Shown piece after piece: positions 37,545 through 46,254 of a stretch of 64,000 nt of DNA (the stretch's first letter is position 1; each line of letters starts with the position of its first letter). The notes under the pieces are model-generated. The model ran no database searches and was not told the DNA's origin. It was given only the letters and a program-made list of their open reading frames with translations. The translations under genes and the position numbers were made by a program. The DNA lies in NCBI GenBank assembly GCA_022226935.1, contig CP092081.1:3727857-3791856 (forward strand). Direction: 5' to 3'. This DNA is from Nitrospira sp. (lineage in GTDB: Bacteria > Nitrospirota > Nitrospiria > Nitrospirales > Nitrospiraceae).

Positions 37545-39362
37545 TTAGAACGCCTCTACCACCAGTTGCAGATGGATGCCATGATCCTGCAGGTTGTTGC
37601 GATCGGTATCGTATCGCTTCAGCTGTTTTCCATAATAGAGTTCGAAATGGCTCCCCCGCCAAAAATTCCAGATGACACCGGCACCAAGGCTCGCCAAGGT
37701 TTTGGGGGGCGTCCCGGGCGTCTGGGCCGTCGTCTGCCAGCCATGGCCCAAATCAAAAAAGGGCGCGAGAAAGACTGAATCCACCCCGGCCTTCGTCGTG
37801 TACACCGGAACCCGTGCCTCGATGGATAACATGGCGGCATTGTCACGAATCAGGGTGAACTCCCGATATCCGCGCACACTGTATCGGCCACCGACTGCGA
37901 TCTGCTCGAGCGGGAACAAATGATCGTTGGACAATTGCACGACGCCACGGCTGACCAATTGTGTCCGCCAGAGAGGAAGCTGGCGGATCCACTGGGCTTC
38001 GCCCAACCAGGAGAAGAACCGCGCATCCGGCAGGTTCGGATCACCATTGGCGGTCGCCCCTATCGCGCCGACGCCGACGGAAAACCGCGATAACAGGGAA
38101 ATCACTTGTTCGGCAGAACGCTGGGCATACTCCTGACCGAAACGGAGCGAGGTCACACGGAACTTCCCGTTCGGCGCCCCAGTGATGAGTTCAAACGGGT
38201 TCCCGCCTAACGTGCTCTCATTTCTGGCATGTTCGCCCGTGAGGGAAAAGGCCAGTTCCTGGTCGGCCTTCCGGATCACAGGATGCCGGACCGAGAGACC
38301 GAATATCTGAGCCTTGTTCTTGATATCCAATGCATCGAACGGCGACTCCTCGACTCCGAAATCAAACCGGCGATATTGCAGCGCGACGGTGGTATCGCGG
38401 GGGCCCACCGGGATTTCATACTTGAAGTTGAGCATCGGGTTCACGCCGGCCGAACGCCCATATTGCAAACTCAGCGTATCGCCGAAACCCAACAAATTCT
38501 GGTGCGCCAGCGTGACAAATCCTTGCTCCGCGCCGACGACGGGAGACTGATAGTTGTTGAATTCCAGCCAGGCCTTGAGCGGGTTGGCTTCCTTCACCTT
38601 CACATTGAGCGTATTTTCTCCAATCGTGGCGCCCGGCAACAATTCGGCATTGATCCGTTCGATCCGGGGGTTGGCTTGCATCACGCGCAACCGTTCCTGG
38701 AGCGCTTCGACCTGCAGCGGAGGGCCGGCCGCCAGATTGACGCGGCTCTGAAAATACGAGGGCCGGAACCACTTGGTATCTTCGACGTTGACCTGCGTAA
38801 TCTTTCCCTCGATGACCTGCATGGTCAGGGTGCCGTCCGCGACATCCTGCTCCGGGACCACCGCACCGGACGTCACATAGCCGTGGTTGACATAGTAATA
38901 AGTAAGCGCGAGGCGCAACGATTCCAGATCTTCCGCCGTCAACTCGCGATTCGTATAGGGCGCGGTGATCTCCGAGAGTTGTTGCGACGTAAAGGCCGTA
39001 TTGCCGACCAGCCGGATCTCCTTGACCATGATCTTGGGCCCCTTTGCGGCCTGATCGAGCGCGCCGGGGGGCGTCGGGGTCGGAAGGTCGAGTGCGGGAG
39101 GCTGTGCGGGCGGAGGCACGACGGGCAACTGAGGCAATTTCGGTGGCAACGGGCCGAGCTGCGAGCCGGTCTGCGCATGGGCTGGCCCAACCAGCGCGCC
39201 GAGCAACACCAAGGCCGCCATACCCGCAACAGTCCCACGCCATCGATGCAACACATTCCCGCCTTCCCCACGGCGAGATGAACGACACGACGCGGCCGAA
39301 CGCGCGTCAGCAGGCCTACACAGTCCTGCTTCCTGCCCCACGGATTTCTTCACACAAGCCAT
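37545..39362 (-). CDS. Two-partner secretion transporter TpsB (ShlB/FhaC/HecB family)
   Basis: An outer-membrane beta-barrel that exports TpsA. 605 residues. Signal region TVAGMAALVLLGALVGPAHAQ, a Pro-rich linker, a first POTRA domain (IMVKEIRLVGNTAFTSQQL..., LTMQVIEGKITQVNVED), a second POTRA and a 16-strand barrel ending in FELYYGKQLKRYDTDRNN...LQLVVEAF. The conserved VRGY motif in extracellular loop 6 is present (YSVRGYREF). ATG at 39362 is chosen because GGGGAGG lies 6 bases before it; an in-frame start at 39482 lacks one. The tpsA gene is 280 bases downstream. Confidence 0.93.
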   Translation of the reverse strand: MACVKKSVGQEAGLCRPADARSAASCRSSRRGEGGNVLHRWRGTVAGMAALVLLGALVGPAHAQTGSQLGPLPPKLPQLPVVPPPAQPPALDLPTPTPPGALDQAAKGPKIMVKEIRLVGNTAFTSQQLSEITAPYTNRELTAEDLESLRLALTYYYVNHGYVTSGAVVPEQDVADGTLTMQVIEGKITQVNVEDTKWFRPSYFQSRVNLAAGPPLQVEALQERLRVMQANPRIERINAELLPGATIGENTLNVKVKEANPLKAWLEFNNYQSPVVGAEQGFVTLAHQNLLGFGDTLSLQYGRSAGVNPMLNFKYEIPVGPRDTTVALQYRRFDFGVEESPFDALDIKNKAQIFGLSVRHPVIRKADQELAFSLTGEHARNESTLGGNPFELITGAPNGKFRVTSLRFGQEYAQRSAEQVISLLSRFSVGVGAIGATANGDPNLPDARFFSWLGEAQWIRQLPLWRTQLVSRGVVQLSNDHLFPLEQIAVGGRYSVRGYREFTLIRDNAAMLSIEARVPVYTTKAGVDSVFLAPFFDLGHGWQTTAQTPGTPPKTLASLGAGVIWNFWRGSHFELYYGKQLKRYDTDRNNLQDHGIHLQLVVEAF

Positions 39363-39786
39363 CAAGGCCTCCCCTCTTTCTTGATGACGGGGCACAAAGA
39401 TTCGTGAATCGGTGCCCGTAAAATCATCTGCTCGCGATCTGTTTTTTTGAATGACATTGCTGCTACCCGGCGCATCACGCATTCTTCAGAAACACCACAC
39501 AGTCGCGCGGCAGCCGACTATCAGCCGAGGCGATACGTAGCTGTTTGGAGAATCCGCTCTGCGAAGGAACTGCTTATAACATGTCTCGACACAAATTACT
39601 CCTGGGGCCACAAAGTTTTTTGGTTGGCAGGAATGAATGGATCAGGTTGGCACAGAGTAGACGTCAGAGATACGTGACAGTTCAGCGAGATCGGACGAGA
39701 AAGCGGCCACCCACCCGGAACGAAATGTTCGGGAGGTCCTGTTTCGGACCGGTGTTATGCATACCTCCCTGCGCGCCCTGGCCGTG
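39363..39786. other. Intergenic region between tpsB and tnaA, no gene seen
   Basis: About 424 bases. Apart from the leader hairpin at 39390-39417 and a T-tract near 39436 the region holds only short openings without ribosome sites. It should contain the tpsB promoter and the 3' end of the long catabolic operon; no clear terminator is visible. Confidence 0.5.
39390..39417 (-). promoter_or_regulatory. Leader hairpin of tpsB
   Basis: GGGCAC (39390-39395) pairs with GTGCCC (39412-39417), and inside it GATTC (39399-39403) pairs with GAATC (39406-39410). The two-part stem sits 20-30 bases upstream of the tpsB ribosome site on the minus-strand transcript. Confidence 0.35.
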
Positions 39787-41214
39787 TCATGACATGGGCG
39801 CAGCCGCGAACCCCGTGCCGGGCCATGGAATCTCGGCAGGGACGGCTTCTTCAAATCGGGCCGTAAAATGTCGCAACCTGGGGGCTTCGTACGTCATGAC
39901 CAATCCCCCGATGGAGTTCCGGCGATGATACAAATCCACCAGCGCTTCTGCCACGAAGGACAGATGCTGGTTGGTGTACACCCGGCGGGGGATCGCCAGT
40001 CGCACGAGTTCAAGTTCCGGGTCGATGCTCCGCCCGGTCGCCGGGTCCCGCTTGCCGAACATCACGGTTCCGATCTCGACCGTGCGAATGCCATAGTCGC
40101 GATAGAGCGCTACGGCCAAGGCCTGCGCAGGGAATTGCGATTGTGGCAGGTGCGGCAGGAAGTCTTTTGCATTCACATAGACGGCATGGCCTCCGGTCGG
40201 CTTCAGGATCGGCACGCCTCCCTCTTCCAGCAGGGCTCCCAGCGCTCGCACCTGGCCGATGCGATAGTAGAGATACTCCTCATCGAGCACTTCTTCGAGT
40301 CCCCTGGCCATTGCTTCCAGATCACGCCCCGCCAGGCCTCCATAGGTAGGAAATCCCTCGACGAGGATCAGCATGTCGGTGATCGCCTGTGCCCATCGTT
40401 CGTCATTGAGGCTGAGAAATCCGCCGATGTTCACCAGGCCATCCTTTTTGGCTGACATCAGACAACCGTCACCAAGGCTGAACAGTTCCCTGGCGATGTC
40501 CCGGACCGGCCTGTCCGCATACCCCGGTTCGCGCTCCCGGATAAAAAAACAATTCTCCGCAAACCGGCAGGCATCGAACAGCAGCGGGAGGCCGTAACGA
40601 TTCAGCACCTGTCTCGTCGCGCGGATATTGGCCATTGAGACCGGCTGGCCGCCGGCGCTGTTATTGGTGATGGTGAGGATGACAAACGGAATCCGTGAAG
40701 GTCCGACTCGCCGGATGGTTTCCTCGAGTCGAGTGACGTCCATATTGCCCTTGAACGACATCTCGCAATGCGGATCGTACGCCTCCTTGATCACCAGGTC
40801 CAGCGCCTCCGCCTCCTGGTGCTCGACATTGGCCCTGGTCGTATCAAAATGCATGTTGTTCGGCACGCACATGCCCGGCTTGACGATCGTGGAACACAAC
40901 ACATGTTCCGCGGCCCGTCCCTGGTGCGTCGGAATGACGTAGCGGTACCCGAAGAGCCCGCGCACGACCGATTCGAAGTGATGGAAACTTTTGCTGCCTG
41001 CATAGGACTCGTCGCCGAGCATCATCCCGGCCCATTGGGAATCACTCATGGCCGATGTGCCGCTATCCGTCAGCAGATCGATGGCGACGCTCTCGGCGGG
41101 AACATGGAAGAGGTTGTACCCCGCTTCGCGGAGCAACCGGCCACGCGCTTCGCGGGTGGTGCGTTTAATGGGCTCGACGACTTTGATCCTAAACGGCTCG
41201 GATGGGAAGTTCAC
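39787..41214 (-). CDS. tnaA: Tryptophanase (tryptophan indole-lyase)
   Basis: PLP enzyme that splits L-tryptophan into indole, pyruvate and ammonia. 475 residues, beta-eliminating lyase family shared with tyrosine phenol-lyase. The PLP lysine is Lys257 in SAKKDG. Position 381 is Ile (VEIGT) where tyrosine phenol-lyase has Arg381, and position 124 is Asp (HFDTTR) where tyrosine phenol-lyase has Thr124; both match tryptophanase. Other segments (SDSQWAGMMLGDESYAGS) look more like the phenol-lyase. GTG start with AGAGG 8 bases upstream, overlapping the HTH gene by 26 bases. Last gene of the minus-strand catabolic operon. Confidence 0.85.
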   Translation of the reverse strand: MNFPSEPFRIKVVEPIKRTTREARGRLLREAGYNLFHVPAESVAIDLLTDSGTSAMSDSQWAGMMLGDESYAGSKSFHHFESVVRGLFGYRYVIPTHQGRAAEHVLCSTIVKPGMCVPNNMHFDTTRANVEHQEAEALDLVIKEAYDPHCEMSFKGNMDVTRLEETIRRVGPSRIPFVILTITNNSAGGQPVSMANIRATRQVLNRYGLPLLFDACRFAENCFFIREREPGYADRPVRDIARELFSLGDGCLMSAKKDGLVNIGGFLSLNDERWAQAITDMLILVEGFPTYGGLAGRDLEAMARGLEEVLDEEYLYYRIGQVRALGALLEEGGVPILKPTGGHAVYVNAKDFLPHLPQSQFPAQALAVALYRDYGIRTVEIGTVMFGKRDPATGRSIDPELELVRLAIPRRVYTNQHLSFVAEALVDLYHRRNSIGGLVMTYEAPRLRHFTARFEEAVPAEIPWPGTGFAAAPMS

Positions 41215-42169
41215 GGATCGACCTCTTGAAATAGGCCAACTGCTCGTGAAACGGTCCGGATCCCTGGTAGTCGAAGACGTAGCGCGTCATGTCGAAGAGC
41301 GGCGCCGGATCGAGCTCCCGAATCATCTCCGGCTTCCACGAAATCTGCAGGCGATTGATCATCGTAATGGGCGTCGGCGTGCCGACCATCCCGAGCGGCA
41401 CACTCCCGTATGTCTGCGAAAAAATCAAAATTTCCCGATCGAACATGGCGGTATTCATATCTTCCGCCGCGCCGTATTTCCTGAAATCCTCTTCCAATCG
41501 CTGGAAGGCCGGGGACTGAACCAGCGCTTCTCGAAACGCATAAAACACCTTCACGCCCGCGCGCCGCTGGTCATCCATCACCTGAATAGCATCGGCCACC
41601 GTGGCGTCGTGCTGCATCTGTTCTTGCGTGAGAATCAGCAGCCGCCGGATCCGGACATGCCGCCGCGCCGCCGCCTGATTCGCCAGCAGATAGTTGGGAT
41701 ACAGCGCTTCGCCCTTTTTCCAAATATTCCAGCGTTCCATCATGGCGTCGACGGACTGTTCCGCCGTCTCCATGAGCCGCACCGCCTCGGCGTTTGCCGC
41801 CGCCCCTTCATACGTCAGCGTTTGAGCCTCCAACTGTTTCAATTCCCGCCCGATGGCTTCCACCTTCTTCGGCAGATACCGGGGGCGCTTCGGCACATGC
41901 AGCATGACATCCACCGCCGTGAGGGCCAGGGTCCAGTATTCCTTGGCCTGTTTGGGCGCCTTGTCCTTTTGCGCGATCAACAGCAGTTCCACCGGATTTT
42001 TATCCAACAGCTTCGCCATTTTGATGCACAGTTCCGGTTTGGGAATCTTCAGACCGCGGCGCATCAAATTCGCTTCCGGCTGCGCGATGCCCAATTTTTC
42101 GGCCAGCGCGTAATCGCTGCTCAAGTCATACCGGTCTTTGACCGCATCAAAGTACCTGGCAATTTCCAT
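41189..42169 (-). CDS. HTH-domain protein, phage-repressor-like N-terminus
   Basis: A 326-residue protein. The first ~60 residues (YALAEKLGIAQPEANLMRRGLKIPKPELCIKMAKLLDKNPVELLLIA) form an XRE/Cro-type helix-turn-helix. The remaining residues are helical with no recognised domain; a late segment has PTPITMINRLQISWKPEMI. ATG 42169 or 42172 follows GGGAG. Translationally coupled to tnaA (26-base overlap) and 63 bases after the acyl-CoA dehydrogenase, so it may regulate this operon or tryptophanase. Function of the C-terminal part is unknown. Confidence 0.75.
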   Translation of the reverse strand: MEIARYFDAVKDRYDLSSDYALAEKLGIAQPEANLMRRGLKIPKPELCIKMAKLLDKNPVELLLIAQKDKAPKQAKEYWTLALTAVDVMLHVPKRPRYLPKKVEAIGRELKQLEAQTLTYEGAAANAEAVRLMETAEQSVDAMMERWNIWKKGEALYPNYLLANQAAARRHVRIRRLLILTQEQMQHDATVADAIQVMDDQRRAGVKVFYAFREALVQSPAFQRLEEDFRKYGAAEDMNTAMFDREILIFSQTYGSVPLGMVGTPTPITMINRLQISWKPEMIRELDPAPLFDMTRYVFDYQGSGPFHEQLAYFKRSIRELPIRAV

Positions 42170-42232
42170 CATGTCGCTCCCGGCCACTCGTCATCTTTCG
42201 CCGAACCGGCGCCCCACAGGTGCCTACCTGTT

Positions 42233-44179
42233 TCACCGCGCCAGGCCGACACCGTATTCATCTTCTCGCAGCGGCGCCGCCATCCGTTCCTCGTTGGTCG
42301 CCAACTCTTTTTCGATCGCGCGACAAGGAATGATGCCTTCTTCCAACCAGTCGACTTGCCCGGACAAAATGGCTTTCGCCAGCGAATACAGCTTGGAATC
42401 ATCATCCCACAACGGCGTCCGCCATGAGAGTAGCGGCTCCGGATTAAATGCGGCGCTGGTTCTCGAACAGAAGTAGCTGACGAGACGTTCCATATGCGCC
42501 TTGCCGCGCTGCTCTGGGCGTGACTTGTACCACAGCACTGTTTCGACGGCAAAGAGATGCATGGCGGCGCTCACCAGACGCGTCATCAGCCGCTGCTTCC
42601 GTGCCAGCGCCTGCCGATCTCGCGCGGCAACCCACAACGTCATGCGCGCCAGTTCGCGACTCGTTCGTGCCACGAAACGCTCCCACGTGGGATCGAATGA
42701 GCCGGCTTCAGAGTCCTGTTCATACACCGTCAGACCGGCGAATGACCTGGCTGCCGTGTTGACGAAGAACGGTGTCGCCCGCACCATGTCGGCGATGTGA
42801 ACGTCGAGGAACGCTTGGCCATGGGTAAAATACTGGGACAGGCCTTCTCTCCCGATCCAAAGGGTCAAGATTCCATTACTGCCCTCCCAAATCACGTTGA
42901 TGAGCGCGTCGCGTATCATTCGTTCGATCGGCGCCGGCAGGTCGCCATGGAGACGCAAGGAATCCGGCGTCTCAAATGCGCGTCCGCCATAGATGCGGAA
43001 CAGATCGAGCAACGATTCCAGAAGCCATTCCGTCGCGAGGATCTTTGCGGCCGCGGACTCCAACCGCACATCCTGCTTGGCATCGGCCCAGATGCCGGTG
43101 ATTTTCACGATGGCTTCCAACGCCAGCACGCGCGAAGCCATGAGGACGATCTTCGCCCCGATATCGGTGTGTTCGCCGATCGGGCGATCGTATTGCACGC
43201 GCTGCTGCGCGCGCAGGCGAGCCAACCAGAGACACTGTTTGAGATTCCCAAGGCAGGCGGCGGGGAGCGTGAGTCTCCCCACGGTCAGGCTTTCCAGGGC
43301 GCGCCGCAGGCCCTCGCCCTCTGCGCCCAGCCGGTCCGCGACCGGCACCCACACGTCTCGCAAATGCACCTGACCGTTATAAATTCCGCGCACGCCCATA
43401 AAACTGAGACGCGTGCAGGTGCACCCTCGCGCCTGGGTCTCAACGACAAACGCTCCGAATCGCCGCTCTTCCTTGGGGCGGTGGATCTCGTGGGGCGCGT
43501 CGACAATTTGCGCAATCACGACGAGCCATGACGCCAGAAATGCATGGCGGCCGCGCGGGGCATTGGTCGTATACAACTTCTCGCCGGTCAGGCGATACCC
43601 GATCAGCACGCCGTCTTCATGGACCGGGATCGCATAGGTCTTGAGATCCCAGATATCGCAACCAGCCCCCTTTTCCGTCAGCGCAAAGCCGGAAACCTCT
43701 CCCCTTGCCAGTCGAGGCAGCAATCGTCGTTGTTGTTCTTGGTTCCCGACCAATTTGACCGGTTCGGCCACTCCGATCGAATTGTGCGCCGACAGCAGGA
43801 CGGTGGTAGCCGCATCATGGCTGCCGAGCAATGTCGCCGCCTCGTGATATTCCGATTGCGTGAATCCGAGCCCGCCGTACCCGCGTGGAATTTTGATGCC
43901 GAACGCTCCGATCTCTTTTAACGCAGCGATCACATCCTCGCCGATCATGCCCTCTCTGTCGATTCTTTCTGGGTCCACTTTCTCAACCAACAGATGACGG
44001 AGCGTGTCGAGAAATTCGCTTGCCGCCGCGCTCCTGGCAGGGAGTGACGCGTGCGTATACAGATGCCGCCGGACTTTCCCCTCGAACAGGCCGGACAGAA
44101 ACCCTGAATAGATCCGCGTATCACGAGCAGCTTCCGCCGCCGCGAGCGACCCTGCAAACATGCGGTCGTTGTTCCCCAT
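42233..44179 (-). CDS. Acyl-CoA dehydrogenase
   Basis: FAD enzyme that introduces the alpha-beta double bond in acyl-CoA. 648 residues with the usual N-terminal helical, beta and C-terminal helical domains (IKIPRGYGGLGFTQSEY; GFALTEKGAGCDIWDLKT; VGRLTLPAACLG; YDRPIGEHTDI; IYGGRAFETPDSLRLHGDLP with WEGSNGILTL) plus a C-terminal extension of about 150 residues. Several larger bacterial members of this family act on long or branched acyl-CoA; the exact substrate is unknown. ATG 44179 follows GGGAGAAAG; the opening extends to 44425 without a site. It is in an operon with ECH and HAD genes. Confidence 0.9.
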   Translation of the reverse strand: MGNNDRMFAGSLAAAEAARDTRIYSGFLSGLFEGKVRRHLYTHASLPARSAAASEFLDTLRHLLVEKVDPERIDREGMIGEDVIAALKEIGAFGIKIPRGYGGLGFTQSEYHEAATLLGSHDAATTVLLSAHNSIGVAEPVKLVGNQEQQRRLLPRLARGEVSGFALTEKGAGCDIWDLKTYAIPVHEDGVLIGYRLTGEKLYTTNAPRGRHAFLASWLVVIAQIVDAPHEIHRPKEERRFGAFVVETQARGCTCTRLSFMGVRGIYNGQVHLRDVWVPVADRLGAEGEGLRRALESLTVGRLTLPAACLGNLKQCLWLARLRAQQRVQYDRPIGEHTDIGAKIVLMASRVLALEAIVKITGIWADAKQDVRLESAAAKILATEWLLESLLDLFRIYGGRAFETPDSLRLHGDLPAPIERMIRDALINVIWEGSNGILTLWIGREGLSQYFTHGQAFLDVHIADMVRATPFFVNTAARSFAGLTVYEQDSEAGSFDPTWERFVARTSRELARMTLWVAARDRQALARKQRLMTRLVSAAMHLFAVETVLWYKSRPEQRGKAHMERLVSYFCSRTSAAFNPEPLLSWRTPLWDDDSKLYSLAKAILSGQVDWLEEGIIPCRAIEKELATNEERMAAPLREDEYGVGLAR

Positions 44180-44201
44180 CGATGCTTTCTCCCGCCCTGA
44201 G

Positions 44202-45422
44202 TCAGTGGGCTTTGCGCCAGGCGGCGCCGACGCCGCCGATACGTGCAGATGCGCCTGCGTTCGGCGCAACACGCGGGGCCGATATGCATGCGACCTGATT
44301 GAGTCGGGCGAGGCGTTGCACGGCGCGGTCCTCGAAGCGGTCGCGCGAAACGGCCATGCCGCGTGACGCAAACTGCGCGGATACGCCATCGAAATGGTCT
44401 CTGACCAAGGTCCTGACCGAGACATATCCGGCGCGCAAGAGATGGATCCGATCCCGGTAACTCAGAAAACTGCGCTCAAACAACAGCGCATCCTCCTCCA
44501 CCGGCGAAATAACCAGGACTTCCTTCGCGGGATAGTCGTGCTGGAACCGTTCCAAGGCCTGGGAGAAGCGCGCGTCAAAGTTGATTCGCGAGGCCTGTTC
44601 GCCGATGGACAAAAAACCCCGATCTCGCAGCCGGCCGGCCGTATTGCTGTTATCCGGCAGATCTTCCGGCAACCGGCGCTGAGGAGGTCGCGCCATGGGA
44701 TTGATCATGATCATGAAATCCACGTTTTTTTGCACGGCGACTTCGAAGAACGCCATGCGGCCGATTCCCGCATCGATATAGTCACGGCCCTGGATACGGA
44801 CCGGGCAGAAGTAGATGGGAACCGCCGAAGAAGCCGTCACCGCCCGGGAAATCGGCACATCCCGCCACCCTTCGTCCCCGAACAGGACACTCGCGCCTGT
44901 TTCCAGATCGATGGCCGGGATATACAGTTCCTTCGACAGTCCCGCAAAAGAATTGCTCAAACCTTTGGCCTTGTAGAGGCCGGCGAGATAGAGGGCGAAC
45001 GGTTCGAGGGTATAGATCCCGCTCGGCAGCGCATCCTGAGCCTTATCGAGCAGGTCGATAAGCGTCATCTCGCCGTAATGCCGCACATAATATTTCAAGA
45101 GCGGAACCAGTCGGCGGGTCACGCGCCAGAACGTCTTCAGCCCCTCGCCGATGGCGGGAGAAAACACGTTGCGATGATCGAAATAATAGGGCCTCGTGCC
45201 GGAAAGATTCGTGTCCAGGATGTCCCGGGGCCGCACGCCGTTGGCGATCAATGACACGGCCGCCGCTCCCGCGCTGACACCGACGTAGAGATCGAGGTCG
45301 TTCATGGTCACGCCGTCCTCGAACAGGTCGTCCAATGCGGTCAAGGCGCCGATCTCAAAGAGATATCCCGTGAAACCTCCTCCGCCTAACGCCAAAGCCC
45401 GCTTGCCGAACGCCGATGCCAT
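44202..45422 (-). CDS. Patatin-like phospholipase
   Basis: A 406-residue lipid hydrolase. The oxyanion loop is GGGGFTG, the nucleophile motif is GVSAG (GxSxG), and the Asp is in YIDAGIG. No signal peptide, so cytoplasmic or peripheral. Patatins release fatty acids from phospholipids or acyl lipids; within this beta-oxidation operon the enzyme could supply fatty acids to the acyl-CoA synthetase. 36 bases after the enoyl-CoA hydratase gene. Confidence 0.9.
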   Translation of the reverse strand: MASAFGKRALALGGGGFTGYLFEIGALTALDDLFEDGVTMNDLDLYVGVSAGAAAVSLIANGVRPRDILDTNLSGTRPYYFDHRNVFSPAIGEGLKTFWRVTRRLVPLLKYYVRHYGEMTLIDLLDKAQDALPSGIYTLEPFALYLAGLYKAKGLSNSFAGLSKELYIPAIDLETGASVLFGDEGWRDVPISRAVTASSAVPIYFCPVRIQGRDYIDAGIGRMAFFEVAVQKNVDFMIMINPMARPPQRRLPEDLPDNSNTAGRLRDRGFLSIGEQASRINFDARFSQALERFQHDYPAKEVLVISPVEEDALLFERSFLSYRDRIHLLRAGYVSVRTLVRDHFDGVSAQFASRGMAVSRDRFEDRAVQRLARLNQVACISAPRVAPNAGASARIGGVGAAWRKAH

Positions 45423-45458
45423 GACGCCCTTTCATCGGCAGAGTTGCCCGCACAACTG

Positions 45459-46247
45459 CTAACGGTCCGTGAAACGCGGCTGACGTTTCTCCAAAAACGC
45501 AGCCAGGCCTTCCCGCTTATCCTCCGTCTCGCACAGGCCACCGAACAGGCGCGCCTCCAAGGCCAGGCCTTCCTGCAGACTCGTGTCTGCGCCGCTACGA
45601 ATGGCCCGCAACGAGGCGCGCAAGGCCGGCAAACTTTTGGCAGCCATCTTTCGAGCCAGGCCTTGAGCCTGGTGCAACAGATCTTCGGGCGGGATGACCT
45701 GAGATACCAACCCGATCGACTTCGCTTCCTGCGAAGAAATCGGATCGCCGGTCAGGATCAGTTCCAGTGCCTTGGACTGGCCGACGATCCGGGGAAGCCG
45801 CTGCGTGCCGCCAAATCCCGGCATGATGCCCAAATTGATTTCCGGCTGGCCCAATCTGCTGCCCTCCGCCACGAGTCTGATGTGACAACACATCGCCAAT
45901 TCCAAACCTCCCCCCAGACAGACGCCATTGATGGCCGCAATGACAGGTTTTTCCAGCGATTCAATCCGGTTGAGGATGGCCTGACCTTGCCGAGCGATGG
46001 ATTCGCCCTCTTGCGAGGAGGCAATCGAGGCCAGCAGGCGAATATCGGCGCCCGCAACAAAAAACCGGCCCGTGCCCGTCAGCACCACCGCTTTGATCGC
46101 ATCGTCCTTGGCGAAGACCTCAAAGGCCTGGCTGAGTTCGGCAAGCAGTTCCGGCGTCAGCGTATTGGCCGGCGGATGGTGAATCGTCACGGTTGCCACT
46201 GCGCCGTCACGCTGACACGCGAGCATCGAACCGGCCGTGGTCGTCAT
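45459..46247 (-). CDS. Enoyl-CoA hydratase/isomerase
   Basis: Crotonase-fold enzyme of 262 residues that hydrates trans-2-enoyl-CoA in beta-oxidation. The oxyanion segments are FFVAGADIRLLA and NGVCLGGGLELAM; the two catalytic Glu positions are in GGGLELAMCC and LGQPEINLGIMPGFGGTQRL. Normal length. It starts 7 bases after the 3-hydroxyacyl-CoA dehydrogenase gene, so the two are coupled. Confidence 0.93.
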   Translation of the reverse strand: MTTTAGSMLACQRDGAVATVTIHHPPANTLTPELLAELSQAFEVFAKDDAIKAVVLTGTGRFFVAGADIRLLASIASSQEGESIARQGQAILNRIESLEKPVIAAINGVCLGGGLELAMCCHIRLVAEGSRLGQPEINLGIMPGFGGTQRLPRIVGQSKALELILTGDPISSQEAKSIGLVSQVIPPEDLLHQAQGLARKMAAKSLPALRASLRAIRSGADTSLQEGLALEARLFGGLCETEDKREGLAAFLEKRQPRFTDR

Positions 46248-46254
46248 AAGAACC

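Noticed and set aside
39390-39417. Known riboswitch upstream of tpsB
   Set aside because: The element is a short two-part hairpin only and does not match c-di-GMP, fluoride or other riboswitch cores I know.
39787-41214. Tyrosine phenol-lyase
   Set aside because: Arg381 and Thr124 of the phenol-lyase are Ile and Asp here, as in tryptophanase, although other segments resemble the phenol-lyase.
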